64,000 nt of DNA from Chloroflexota bacterium (GTDB taxonomy: Bacteria; Chloroflexota; Anaerolineae; Anaerolineales; Villigracilaceae): positions 124,001-188,000 of the forward strand of contig JACRLB010000015.1 of assembly GCA_016235445.1 (NCBI GenBank). The letters run 5' to 3'. The position numbers were made by a program, and so were the translations under genes. The notes beneath the pieces were generated by a model. The model ran no database searches and was not told where the DNA came from. It saw only the letters and a list, made by a program, of their open reading frames with translations. Below are positions 15,076-22,438 of this stretch, in pieces (within the stretch, counting starts at the first letter, position 1; the number at the start of each line of letters is the position of its first letter).

Positions 15076-16362
15076 ATGACCTTCTCCCCCTCCCACGATT
15101 TCGCCCTGCAACTCGACGCACAAGACAAACTCGCCTCTTTCAAAGAGGCGTTTGTCATTTCTGATCCCAGCCTCGTCTACTTTGACGGCAACTCGCTCGG
15201 CATGATGCCCAAAGCCGCGCAGGACGCGTCCCGCCAAATTGTGGATGAGCAATGGGGCAGAGACCTCATCCGCGGCTGGAACAAAGGCTGGTGGGACGCG
15301 CCTTCTCGTGTGGGGGATAAAATCGGTCAACTCATCGGCTCAGCAAAAGATCAAACCCTCGTCGGCGACACGGTCTCAGTAAACCTCTTCAAACTCGCCA
15401 CATCCGCGCTCACACTGCAACCAAATAAAACCCGCATCATCACGGATACTTTCAACTTTCCCTCTGACCTGTACATTCTTCAAGGAATCAAAAACCTCCT
15501 GTCCGAGGGTCAACGCAACGCGCAACACGAGGTTATTCGTATCGGCTCCAACGATAATGATCTCACCCCCGACCTCGCCGCGCTCGAAGCCGCTATCGAC
15601 GAAAACACCGCGCTCGTCACGCTCTCGCACGTCGTCTTCAAAAGCGGCTACATGTACGACATGCGGCGCATCACCGACCTTGCCCACAAAAAAGGCGCGC
15701 TCGTGCTTTGGGATTTATCTCACTCCGTCGGCTCCGTCCCCGTCCACCTCGACGATTGCAACGCAGACTTCGCCATCGGCTGTACCTACAAATATCTCAA
15801 CGGCGGCCCGGGCGCGCCCGCATTTTTATACGTCAACAAAGCCATTCAAGAAAAACTATCATCGCCCATCTGGGGCTGGTGGGGTCAAAAAAATCCCTTC
15901 GACTTCGACCTCGAATACACCCCCGCCCCTGGCGCGCAACGCTTCCTCGTCGGCACACAACCCATGATTTCCCTGCTCACCATGGAAGCCGCCCTCGAAC
16001 CGACGATTCAAGCAGGCATGGACTCACTCCGCGAAAAATCCATTTTGATGACAGACTACGCCTCTTTCTTAACCGAAAGCTGGCTCGTCCCCTTCGGCTT
16101 TTCCCTCGGCTCTCCAGTTGACTCTGCCATTCGCGGCTCGCACATTTCCATCCGCCACGTAGAAGGCTACCGCATCAACCGCGCCCTCATCGAAGAGATG
16201 AACGTCATCCCCGACTTCCGCGCCCCCGACAACCTGCGCCTCGGCTTTGCCCCGCTCTACCTCTCCTTCGCCGATGTCTGGGAAGGCTTCGAAAGAATCC
16301 GCCGCGTGATGGAAGAGAAGCGATACGAGAACTATCCAAAACAAAAACTTGTGGTGACGTAA
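15076..16362 (+). CDS. kynU: Kynureninase
   Basis: A PLP-dependent fold type I enzyme that cleaves kynurenine to anthranilate and alanine. YFDGNSLGMMPK (34-45), GWNKGWWDAPSRVGDKIG (67-84), FNFPSDLYIL (127-136), WDLSHSVGSVPVHL (212-225) and the PLP-lysine region CTYKYLNGGPG (Lys239) are all characteristic; 428 residues is full length. An AGGA motif precedes ATG 15076. No other kynurenine-pathway gene is in the window, so it may supply anthranilate or act on kynurenine from outside. Confidence 0.92.
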   Translation: MTFSPSHDFALQLDAQDKLASFKEAFVISDPSLVYFDGNSLGMMPKAAQDASRQIVDEQWGRDLIRGWNKGWWDAPSRVGDKIGQLIGSAKDQTLVGDTVSVNLFKLATSALTLQPNKTRIITDTFNFPSDLYILQGIKNLLSEGQRNAQHEVIRIGSNDNDLTPDLAALEAAIDENTALVTLSHVVFKSGYMYDMRRITDLAHKKGALVLWDLSHSVGSVPVHLDDCNADFAIGCTYKYLNGGPGAPAFLYVNKAIQEKLSSPIWGWWGQKNPFDFDLEYTPAPGAQRFLVGTQPMISLLTMEAALEPTIQAGMDSLREKSILMTDYASFLTESWLVPFGFSLGSPVDSAIRGSHISIRHVEGYRINRALIEEMNVIPDFRAPDNLRLGFAPLYLSFADVWEGFERIRRVMEEKRYENYPKQKLVVT

Positions 16363-16375
16363 TTATCCTTTATGC

Positions 16376-16798
16376 TTATTTCTTCTTCAAAATAACAACC
16401 GCCGCCCCATCCGCCGAAGAGAGGGTCAATTGATCTCCGCTCAGGGTGAAACTCATCGTTTTATCCGAAAGGATACCAAGCACAACACCCTCCTGCTCGG
16501 ACGTTCCCTCGCAGAACATCAATGTCGAAGCCATCGAGCCAAAAGTGATCTGGTCACTGCGGGCATTGTACTCACCGCCAAAATTATTGCATCCAACCGT
16601 CCCGCCCACTTGATCATTTTCGAATGTGATGGATGTCTCCACGCCTGGCAGGGCAGGGGTCAGGTTGGACGGGTCTCCGTAGGAAATCAATGTCCACTCC
16701 CCACCCAACGAGGCGGACGCTCCGCCACTAGCGCAGGCGGACAGAATTAATACCGAAAGCGCGAAAAACGCAATCAAAAACAGGGAAGTCTTTTTCAT
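16376..16798 (-). CDS. META-domain (HslJ-like) lipoprotein
   Basis: A 140-residue secreted lipoprotein. The signal peptide (1-21) ends in lipobox LSAC, with Cys22 as the lipidation site. A META domain follows: GGEWTLISYGD, then TVGCNNFGGEYNARSDQITFG and the closing LTLSSADGAAVVIL strand. HslJ-like META domains occur in envelope stress or secreted proteins with no defined reaction. ATG 16798 has a GGAGA motif. It is convergent with kynU. Confidence 0.85.
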   Translation of the reverse strand: MKKTSLFLIAFFALSVLILSACASGGASASLGGEWTLISYGDPSNLTPALPGVETSITFENDQVGGTVGCNNFGGEYNARSDQITFGSMASTLMFCEGTSEQEGVVLGILSDKTMSFTLSGDQLTLSSADGAAVVILKKK

Positions 16799-16866
16799 GT
16801 TTTATCTCCAGAATAATGTTTCACTATCATCAACGAAAAATCAAAAAAAATGTTCCCCGCCTCTTA

Positions 16867-17252
16867 TTAACTCACCGTACGCAGTTCAATCCCGAAGGGA
16901 TGGCAGGATGATAGAAAATTGCGTGAAAGGATTCCAAATCCCGAAGGGATGATATTGATTTTACAAGCCTATGACACCTCTTCGGGGTTGAATTGCCTGC
17001 TTCCCAAAATCTATAATCATTTGACCCCTTCGGGGTCTTCGAGTAAATCGCGTGTGCAAGCAAAGGTTGTCAGGGGAGGCAGATTGAATGCTGCGCGGTG
17101 AACCCCTCACCCTGCCCTCTACCCTTACGGGCACACGTCCCTCAGGGAGAGGGGGGAGTCGACACGGCGAAAAGTCTTCATACTTGGGGTGAGGGAAAAG
17201 GGGAATCCTGACAACCTTTGCATACACACAAATCGCGTAAGGTGAGTGATTA
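16867..17252. mobile_element. MITE-like element family M2, copy interrupted by M1
   Basis: The left end is TTAACTCACCGTACGC and the right end GCGTAAGGTGAGTGATTAA. Inside are the same CCCGAAGGGAT, CCTCTTCGGGG and CCCCTTCGGGG units as in the copy at 6789-6936, with the CCCGAAGGGATG unit present twice. It is split at 17053 by M1 copy B. Its right end abuts the pseudouridine synthase gene and contributes an AAGGTGAG sequence. Confidence 0.85.
17053..17229. mobile_element. MITE-like element family M1, copy B, nested in M2
   Basis: This 177-bp element lies in opposite orientation to copies A and C, with terminal inverted repeats TGTGCAAGCAAAGGTTGTCAGG. It is flanked by the exact 8-bp duplication AAATCGCG (17045-17052 and 17230-17237). 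The uninterrupted M2 copy near 6916-6923 has one AAATCGCG, proving the insertion point. Confidence 0.93.
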
Positions 17253-17279
17253 ATGAATTTCTGTGGTTTAATCTTTGCT

Positions 17280-17951
17280 ATGGATATCATCTACAAAGAC
17301 GAACAGATATTGATCATCAACAAACCCGCGGGACTTTCCGTCCTGCCTGAGGGCTGGGACAAGGAAGCGGCCTATCTTGTCAAAACGCTGGAAGAGCAAT
17401 ACGGAAACCCTTCGACAGGCTCAGGGCGAGTCTGGGTCGTGCATCGCATTGACAAGGTCACCAGCGGAATTATCATCTTCGCACTGACAGCCGAAGCACA
17501 CCGCTCGTTGAATATTCAATTCGAAAAGCATCAAGTGGAAAAGACCTATCATGCCATTCTTAACGGCCTGCCGAAATGGGATGAGAAGACCACGAAATTC
17601 CCACTGCGGGTGAACGTCGGTCACAAACACCGTACAATGGTGGACGACAAAAACGGAGTCCGCTCTGAGACGAGATTCAAGATTCTGAAACGCTATCAAA
17701 CAACAGCTTTGGTCGAGGCGATGCCGATGACGGGGAGAACGCATCAGATCAGAGTCCATGCGTATGCGTTGGGATATCCACTGCTGGGAGACATCCTTTA
17801 CAGCGCGCCTGAAACGAATATTATTCCGCGCCCCGCTTTGCATGCTTATTCGCTAAACTTCACGCACCCGACAACAAATGAGGCGATGAGTTTTCAAGCA
17901 GAGTATCCGAGTGATTTTAAGACGGCTGTGAAGATGCTGAGAGAGAAATAA
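17280..17951 (+). CDS. RluA-family 23S rRNA/tRNA pseudouridine synthase
   Basis: A 223-residue enzyme that isomerises uridine to pseudouridine. The catalytic motif [10 protein letters not shown] holds Asp58, and [20 protein letters not shown] is the conserved downstream block. It has no S4 domain, as in short RluA-like proteins. The start at 17280 ([19 protein letters not shown]) matches family starts; an in-frame ATG at 17253 lies beside the M2 end and has an AAGGTGAG Shine-Dalgarno-like motif. Residues 43-50 (NPSTGSGR) come from a CCCTTCGACAGGCTCAGGG repeat inserted in frame just before the catalytic motif. Which RNA position it modifies is unknown. Confidence 0.88.
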   Translation: MDIIYKDEQILIINKPAGLSVLPEGWDKEAAYLVKTLEEQYGNPSTGSGRVWVVHRIDKVTSGIIIFALTAEAHRSLNIQFEKHQVEKTYHAILNGLPKWDEKTTKFPLRVNVGHKHRTMVDDKNGVRSETRFKILKRYQTTALVEAMPMTGRTHQIRVHAYALGYPLLGDILYSAPETNIIPRPALHAYSLNFTHPTTNEAMSFQAEYPSDFKTAVKMLREK

Positions 17952-17992
17952 GCAATCCTAAATTATGGTATATTTTGAACAGGAGCAATGCC

Positions 17993-18670
17993 ATGAATGA
18001 GCGAATCCTTATTATCGAAGACGACCAGGCAATTTTGAAGTTGTTACAGCGCGGGCTGGCTTATGAAGGCTATACGGTGGACACTGCCATCGATGGGCGC
18101 ATGGGGTTGATTGCGGCGCGTGACCATACCCCCGACCTTGTGGTTTTGGATTGGATGCTGCCAGGCATGGATGGTTTGGAAGTGTGCCACCGTTTGCGGA
18201 CGGGCGGCTCGATTCCGATTTTGATGTTGACAGCGAAAGACACCGTGCAGGATCGCATTCAGGGTTTGGATGCGGGCGCGGACGATTACATGGTGAAGCC
18301 ATTTAATCTGGACGAACTGCTGGCGCGTGTGCGCGCTTTACTGCGCCGTACCCAGCCTGAACGAATCCCCGTTTTGAAATTTGCAGACCTTTCGCTGGAC
18401 ACAGGTTCACGCCAGGCTTCCCGCGGCGCTCGCGTGGTGGCGTTGACCGCAAAAGAATATGAATTGCTCGAGTTATTCCTGCGTCACCCCAAGCAGGTGC
18501 TGACCCGCGAAGTGATTTTTGACCGCGTATGGGGCTATGACTTTGGCGGCGAGAGCAATGTGTTGGAAGTGTACATCCGTTATTTGCGCCAGAAGTTGGA
18601 AGGCGATGGTGAAGTACGCCTGATCCATACCGTGCGCGGTGTTGGATATGTGATGAGGGAAAATCCGTAA
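17993..18670 (+). CDS. OmpR/PhoB-family response regulator
   Basis: This 225-residue regulator has a receiver domain (1-120) with acidic pocket EDD at 9-11, phosphoacceptor Asp53 in [12 protein letters not shown] and Lys101 in MVKPF. The winged-helix output domain ends in [17 protein letters not shown] and [14 protein letters not shown] at 17993 has AGGAG 7 nt upstream. It lies 12 bp before the kinase gene and forms a two-component system with it. The input signal is unknown. Confidence 0.93.
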   Translation: MNERILIIEDDQAILKLLQRGLAYEGYTVDTAIDGRMGLIAARDHTPDLVVLDWMLPGMDGLEVCHRLRTGGSIPILMLTAKDTVQDRIQGLDAGADDYMVKPFNLDELLARVRALLRRTQPERIPVLKFADLSLDTGSRQASRGARVVALTAKEYELLELFLRHPKQVLTREVIFDRVWGYDFGGESNVLEVYIRYLRQKLEGDGEVRLIHTVRGVGYVMRENP

Positions 18671-18682
18671 ATCGTAAATCGA

Positions 18683-20056
18683 ATGTCTCTCCGTCTGCGC
18701 CTTACTTTGCTGTACACAACGTTCATGGGCGGGATTTTGCTTATCTTCGGCGCGGCGGTTTATATTCTCGTCAATGTCATTTTGCTTAATCAAGTGGATA
18801 CCATGCTGGAAAGCGTGGTGAACGATATTACCCAGGTGACCAAGGTCAACTCAGTGGGAGAGTTGAGCCTGATCAGCCTGCCGCCATTGGATATGACCTC
18901 GAATGCCTATGTTCAAGTCTGGGGGACGGATGGACGGATCGTGGCGACATCCCCCAGTATTGGAGCATTGATTAAACCCCTCGATCCCCTCGGCCTGAAA
19001 GCTGGCTCTCCACTATATGAAGATTCCTACCTGGACGGAGCGCACCTGCGGGTCTTGAGTGTTCCCCTTGCCTTGGGAGAGCGTGTGATCGGAACTCTGC
19101 AAGTAGGCGCAAGCCTCACCGTTGTGGATGCGACACGCGCCAACCTGCTCTCGACCATGGTTGTAATTTCAGTGCTGGCAGTTTTGCTGGCGGCAATGGG
19201 TTCCTGGGCTGTGCTGGGACGCGCACTCTCTCCGCTCGAATTGATCACGGAGGCAGTTGACCAGATCAACCGCGCCGACGATCTTTCGCGCCGCATCCCG
19301 TACCAGGATGAGACGGATGATGAGATCGGTGAGATGGTGGTTTCGTTCAATCAAACCCTGGAGCGTCTCGAATCCCTCTTTACTTCTCAACAGCGCTTTC
19401 TTGCGGATGTGAGTCACGAACTGCGCACACCGTTGACGGTCATCAAAGGCAACGTGGATTTGATGCGCCGCATCAAGGAAGCGGACGAAGAATCCCTCAG
19501 CAGTATTGACCAGGAAGCAGGCAGGCTCACTCGTTTGGTGGGTGGTCTGCTCATGCTGGCACAGGCCGAGTCAGGCAAGCTGGCCCTCAACTTTGCGCCC
19601 GTGGAATTGGACCTTTTATTGACGGAAGTCTTTACCGAAATGCGCGTGTTGGCAGGCAGTAAAGTGAAAGTGCATCTCAATGATATTGACCAGGTGATGG
19701 TCAATGGAGATCGTGACAGGTTGAAACAGGTTTTCCTAAACCTGATTTCAAATGCCATTCAATACACGCCTTCAGGCGGGGAGATTTTCCTGAGCATTCG
19801 CAAGCTCGGCGATCAGGCGCGTGTCATCGTGCGGGACACGGGGCCGGGCATCCCTGCCGAGGATTTGCCCCACATCTTCGACCGTTTCTATCGCGCAGAG
19901 AAATCACGCACGCGTTCAAAAGCCAGCGGGTTCGGGCTGGGCCTGTCCATTGCGCATTGGATCGTAGAACACCATGGCGGACAGATCAAGGTTGAGTCAA
20001 AAGAGGGGAAAGGGACGACGTTTGTGATCTGGTTGGGAATTTTGGGTAGTGGTTAA
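18683..20056 (+). CDS. Sensor histidine kinase (HAMP, HisKA, HATPase)
   Basis: A 457-residue membrane kinase. TM1 spans about 8-37, followed by an extracytoplasmic sensor region of roughly 118 residues, TM2 about 157-178, then HAMP 179-231. The dimerisation helix has FLADVSHELRTPL (His245), and the ATPase domain has NLISNAIQYTP (N box), DTGPGIP (G1), FDRFYRAEKSRTR and GFGLGLSIAHWIVEHHGG (G2). It phosphorylates the response regulator encoded directly upstream. The start follows a short GTAAATC tandem repeat. Confidence 0.93.
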   Translation: MSLRLRLTLLYTTFMGGILLIFGAAVYILVNVILLNQVDTMLESVVNDITQVTKVNSVGELSLISLPPLDMTSNAYVQVWGTDGRIVATSPSIGALIKPLDPLGLKAGSPLYEDSYLDGAHLRVLSVPLALGERVIGTLQVGASLTVVDATRANLLSTMVVISVLAVLLAAMGSWAVLGRALSPLELITEAVDQINRADDLSRRIPYQDETDDEIGEMVVSFNQTLERLESLFTSQQRFLADVSHELRTPLTVIKGNVDLMRRIKEADEESLSSIDQEAGRLTRLVGGLLMLAQAESGKLALNFAPVELDLLLTEVFTEMRVLAGSKVKVHLNDIDQVMVNGDRDRLKQVFLNLISNAIQYTPSGGEIFLSIRKLGDQARVIVRDTGPGIPAEDLPHIFDRFYRAEKSRTRSKASGFGLGLSIAHWIVEHHGGQIKVESKEGKGTTFVIWLGILGSG

Positions 20057-20073
20057 AAAGCAAGTGATAGTTC

Positions 20074-20160
20074 TTAACGCGAATTTCGCTAATGGGCGAA
20101 TAACGCGAATTTTCAAAAAATATTGGCGAAATTCGCCAAATTCGCGCCATTCGTGTTAAA
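20074..20160. repeat. Intergenic hairpin of CGCGAAT-type tandem units
   Basis: TTAACGCGAAT opens the left arm and ATTCGTGTTAA closes the right arm. Units of 8-9 bp (TTCGCTAAT, GGGCGAATA, ACGCGAATT) repeat between. It sits between the convergent kinase and transglycosylase genes and could act as a bidirectional terminator. Confidence 0.75.
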
Positions 20161-20263
20161 AAAGCAGTTCGGTTGCAGATTTGAAAATTGCCATCACTTA
20201 CAATTTAACCACTACCATATTTTGAAGTGATGTAGACCGTAGACGGTGGACTATAGACCGTGG

Positions 20264-20986
20264 TTACGGCAGACCCAGCCTTTGATGCGCCTGCCTGCAT
20301 AAACCAACCCCATAACTGGAATACCAATCATTTAATGCATCGCTGGTTTCAAGGCCATTGACCGCATCATAATAAATCGGCGCGCCGTATTGGACGTATC
20401 TCTTTGTCTGCGCAGACCACGTCCATTCGCCACGGTTGATGACGCCGATGCCGCCGTTATAGCCAGCCATCGCGAGGCGTGCGTCTCCATTCGCGGCGGA
20501 CAGTGAACGAGTGAGGTAGTCGAGTCCACGGGCGGCGTTGGTCTCTGGGTCATAGGAATTATCTCTCTCGGTGAAATGAAACGGCATCACCTGAAAGAGT
20601 CCCATGGCGCCAGCGCTGGATACCGCGCGCGGGTCCCCACAGGATTCGATCTGCATAATGGTGGCAACCAAATTCGGGTTAAGACTCGATGCGGACGCCC
20701 ACTCGACGATAGAGTCAGCCCAGTATTGGACTTCAATCCGAAAGATGGGAGAAATGCCCGTTGAGTTGGAATCGGGCGGCTCATCCATCGGGACAGTTGA
20801 TCCTGTTTCGAGAATTTGATTTGTGGCGATGGGGTTTGTTTTCCATGCAAGAGAAGCGAGAACTGCGCTGATGAAGATGACGGCGAGCGGCACAAGGGTA
20901 AAACCAGACAAACAACCGCTCCCTTGTTCTTCATACGAGGGAGCGGTTGTTTGTTGATATTTTTTTGTGGAGCGAGCGCGGGGCAT
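20264..20986 (-). CDS. Membrane-anchored lytic transglycosylase (SLT domain)
   Basis: A 240-residue peptidoglycan lytic transglycosylase. A short basic N-terminus and one membrane anchor (about 28-48, GFTLVPLAVIFISAVLASLAW) precede the SLT domain: ATIMQIESCGDPRAVSSAGA carries the catalytic Glu, followed by MGLFQVMPFHF and MAGYNGGIGVI. It cleaves glycan strands at MurNAc-GlcNAc bonds. A strong 16-bp hairpin lies inside its first 80 nt of coding sequence, so the true start or its regulation deserves care. The anchor and domain are clear. Confidence 0.88.
   Translation of the reverse strand: MPRARSTKKYQQTTAPSYEEQGSGCLSGFTLVPLAVIFISAVLASLAWKTNPIATNQILETGSTVPMDEPPDSNSTGISPIFRIEVQYWADSIVEWASASSLNPNLVATIMQIESCGDPRAVSSAGAMGLFQVMPFHFTERDNSYDPETNAARGLDYLTRSLSAANGDARLAMAGYNGGIGVINRGEWTWSAQTKRYVQYGAPIYYDAVNGLETSDALNDWYSSYGVGLCRQAHQRLGLP
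20909..20953 (+). terminator. Perfect 16-bp inverted repeat inside the 5' coding region of the transglycosylase gene
   Basis: The arms CAAACAACCGCTCCCT and AGGGAGCGGTTGTTTG (13-nt loop) are followed on the plus strand by a T-rich run. It resembles a plus-strand rho-independent terminator embedded antisense in the gene. On the minus-strand mRNA it would fold about 30 nt after the ATG. Confidence 0.6.
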
Positions 20987-21152
20987 ACTAATTTTCTCTT
21001 TTCTGGGTCGGCTAAAGGACCCGGGCTCGAAATGTGTTTATTTAATTTTTCCATCCTGAGCAGAGGACTGAGCGTACTTTGCGAAGGACATTTGCGCTTC
21101 GTCTACGTTCGGAAGAAGGTCGTTTCCTCACTCCGCTCAGCGAGGAAAGTTT

Positions 21153-22022
21153 TTACGCGTCGTAGCGTCTTTCTCCGCTTTCGGAATTAGTGCGCGCTTC
21201 GTAGGAGACGGGGTGGTAGGTTGGTTCAGGAGGAACGAACGAAGACTGTTGTGAGGAAACAGGTTTGGGCGCAGGGCGGAAGTTTGTTGTGGTTGGAGCG
21301 TTTGCGGGACGGCTGATCTGGGAAGCGGGCCGCAGAATGGGCTGGTTCACAGGTTGATTCACCGACTGTCGCTGAGATTGAGCCTGATAGGATGAAGCAG
21401 GGCGCGGTTGCGGGTTGTTGTTGTAGGTTGGGCGCGGAGCTTGATATTGTTGTTGCGGCTTCTGATACGACTGGCTTTGGGATGTCTGCGCGGTGGTGAA
21501 GAGACGGTCACCCGCGAGGGAGAAGGTGCCGATGATGAGCAGGCGCACGAGCCAGACCATGACCGCCACGAAGACGGGGACAGCCTTGGTGAGGGTGGCT
21601 GTGCTCAGCACTGCGCTGGATTGCAGGTTGCCGTTGTTGAGGATGGCAACAGACACGCCCCACCAGGTGAGGGTGGCATTGAAGCCAGCGGCCAACACCC
21701 ACGCGCCAAAGAGATAGTAAACTTCGGCGGGTTCGTCACGGCCCTGTTCAGGGGTGAAGATGCGGGCGATGCCTGCAAAGTCAATGCCGCAGAAGGCGAT
21801 GGCTAGTACAGTAGACCAGCGCATCCCTGCGAATTTCAAGTCACCGAGCATATCGTGCAGAGCATATTGGGTGGTGCTAAAGTTGAAGACCTCGAAAGCG
21901 AGCAGGGCGCCGAGGATCATTGCGCCCCAGGCCGCGCCACGGTTAAATTTACGGTTGTGGACGAGGCTGTTCCAGAGAATTCTCAGGTTATCTCCAAGCG
22001 GATTGCGACGGTATGTAGTCAT
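21153..22022 (-). CDS. Multi-span membrane protein with Q/P/N-rich C-terminal tail, unknown function
   Basis: This 289-residue protein has no recognised family. The N-terminal part (about 30-170) has four or so hydrophobic helices, including GAMILGALLAFEVFNF, WSTVLAIAFCGIDFAGI and AVPVFVAVMVWLVRLLIIGTF. The last 115 residues are low-complexity, rich in Gln, Pro, Ser and Asn, with repeats such as QPVNQP. AAGGAGGT precedes ATG 22022. Upstream is a near-consensus promoter with a LexA-type operator between the -35 and -10 boxes, so DNA-damage control is plausible. What it does in the membrane is not known. Confidence 0.75.
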   Translation of the reverse strand: MTTYRRNPLGDNLRILWNSLVHNRKFNRGAAWGAMILGALLAFEVFNFSTTQYALHDMLGDLKFAGMRWSTVLAIAFCGIDFAGIARIFTPEQGRDEPAEVYYLFGAWVLAAGFNATLTWWGVSVAILNNGNLQSSAVLSTATLTKAVPVFVAVMVWLVRLLIIGTFSLAGDRLFTTAQTSQSQSYQKPQQQYQAPRPTYNNNPQPRPASSYQAQSQRQSVNQPVNQPILRPASQISRPANAPTTTNFRPAPKPVSSQQSSFVPPEPTYHPVSYEARTNSESGERRYDA

Positions 22023-22053
22023 TTCGACCTCCTTGTCGAGTAATAATGGAGGG

Positions 22054-22082
22054 ATTTTAGAACAACTGTTCTATATTGTCAA
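22054..22082 (-). promoter_or_regulatory. Strong promoter with overlapping LexA-like operator
   Basis: On the minus strand, TTGACA (22082-22077) and TAAAAT (22059-22054) are 17 bp apart. Between them is the palindrome TAGAACAgtTGTTCTA (22058-22073), containing GAAC-N4-GTTC, the SOS box form of Gram-positive-type LexA. It lies about 32 bp upstream of the Q/P-rich membrane protein gene. Confidence 0.7.
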
Positions 22083-22169
22083 GATGTTTATGAGGATTGA
22101 TTTTGGGAATTGACCACGGACGATAGACGACTGATGGCTGCTTGTGGTCTGTGGTCTATCGTTTGTGGT

Positions 22170-22388
22170 TGTGTGCAAGCAAAGGTAGTCAGCATTCCCC
22201 TTTTCCCTCACCCCAAGTATGAAGACTTTTCGCCGTGTCGACTCCCCCCTCTCCCTGAGGGACGTGTGCCCGTAAGGGTAGAGGGCAGGGTGAGGGGTTT
22301 TCACAGCCCAGAAGGGTAGAGGGCAGGGTGAGGGGTTTTCACAGCCCAGCGAACAATCTACTTCCCCCGACAACCTTTGCTTGCACAC
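22170..22388. mobile_element. MITE-like element family M1, copy C
   Basis: About 219 bp, with terminal inverted repeats TGTGCAAGCAAAGG and CCTTTGCTTGCACA. It has the same core as copy A but an extended hairpin arm, and a 38-bp internal segment (22273-22310) is repeated directly after itself (22311-22348). Flanks TTGTGGTT and TCGTGGTC may be a decayed target duplication. It lies between a minus-strand promoter and the GT4 gene. Confidence 0.85.
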
Positions 22389-22424
22389 TCGTGGTCTAGC
22401 GTCCATCGTCTACCACCCAAATGC

Positions 22425-22430
22425 TATAAT
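22425..22430 (+). promoter_or_regulatory. -10 element TATAAT, 8 nt before the ATG of the GT4 gene
   Basis: A perfect -10 hexamer with only 8 nt to the start codon and no Shine-Dalgarno motif. The transcript would start at or next to the ATG. Confidence 0.55.
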
Positions 22431-22438
22431 CCCCCCAC

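Noticed and set aside
15076-16362. Cysteine desulfurase or another class V aminotransferase instead of kynureninase
   Set aside because: GWNKGWWDAP, FNFPSDLY and CTYKYLNGGPG are specific to kynureninase, and no catalytic Cys loop is present.
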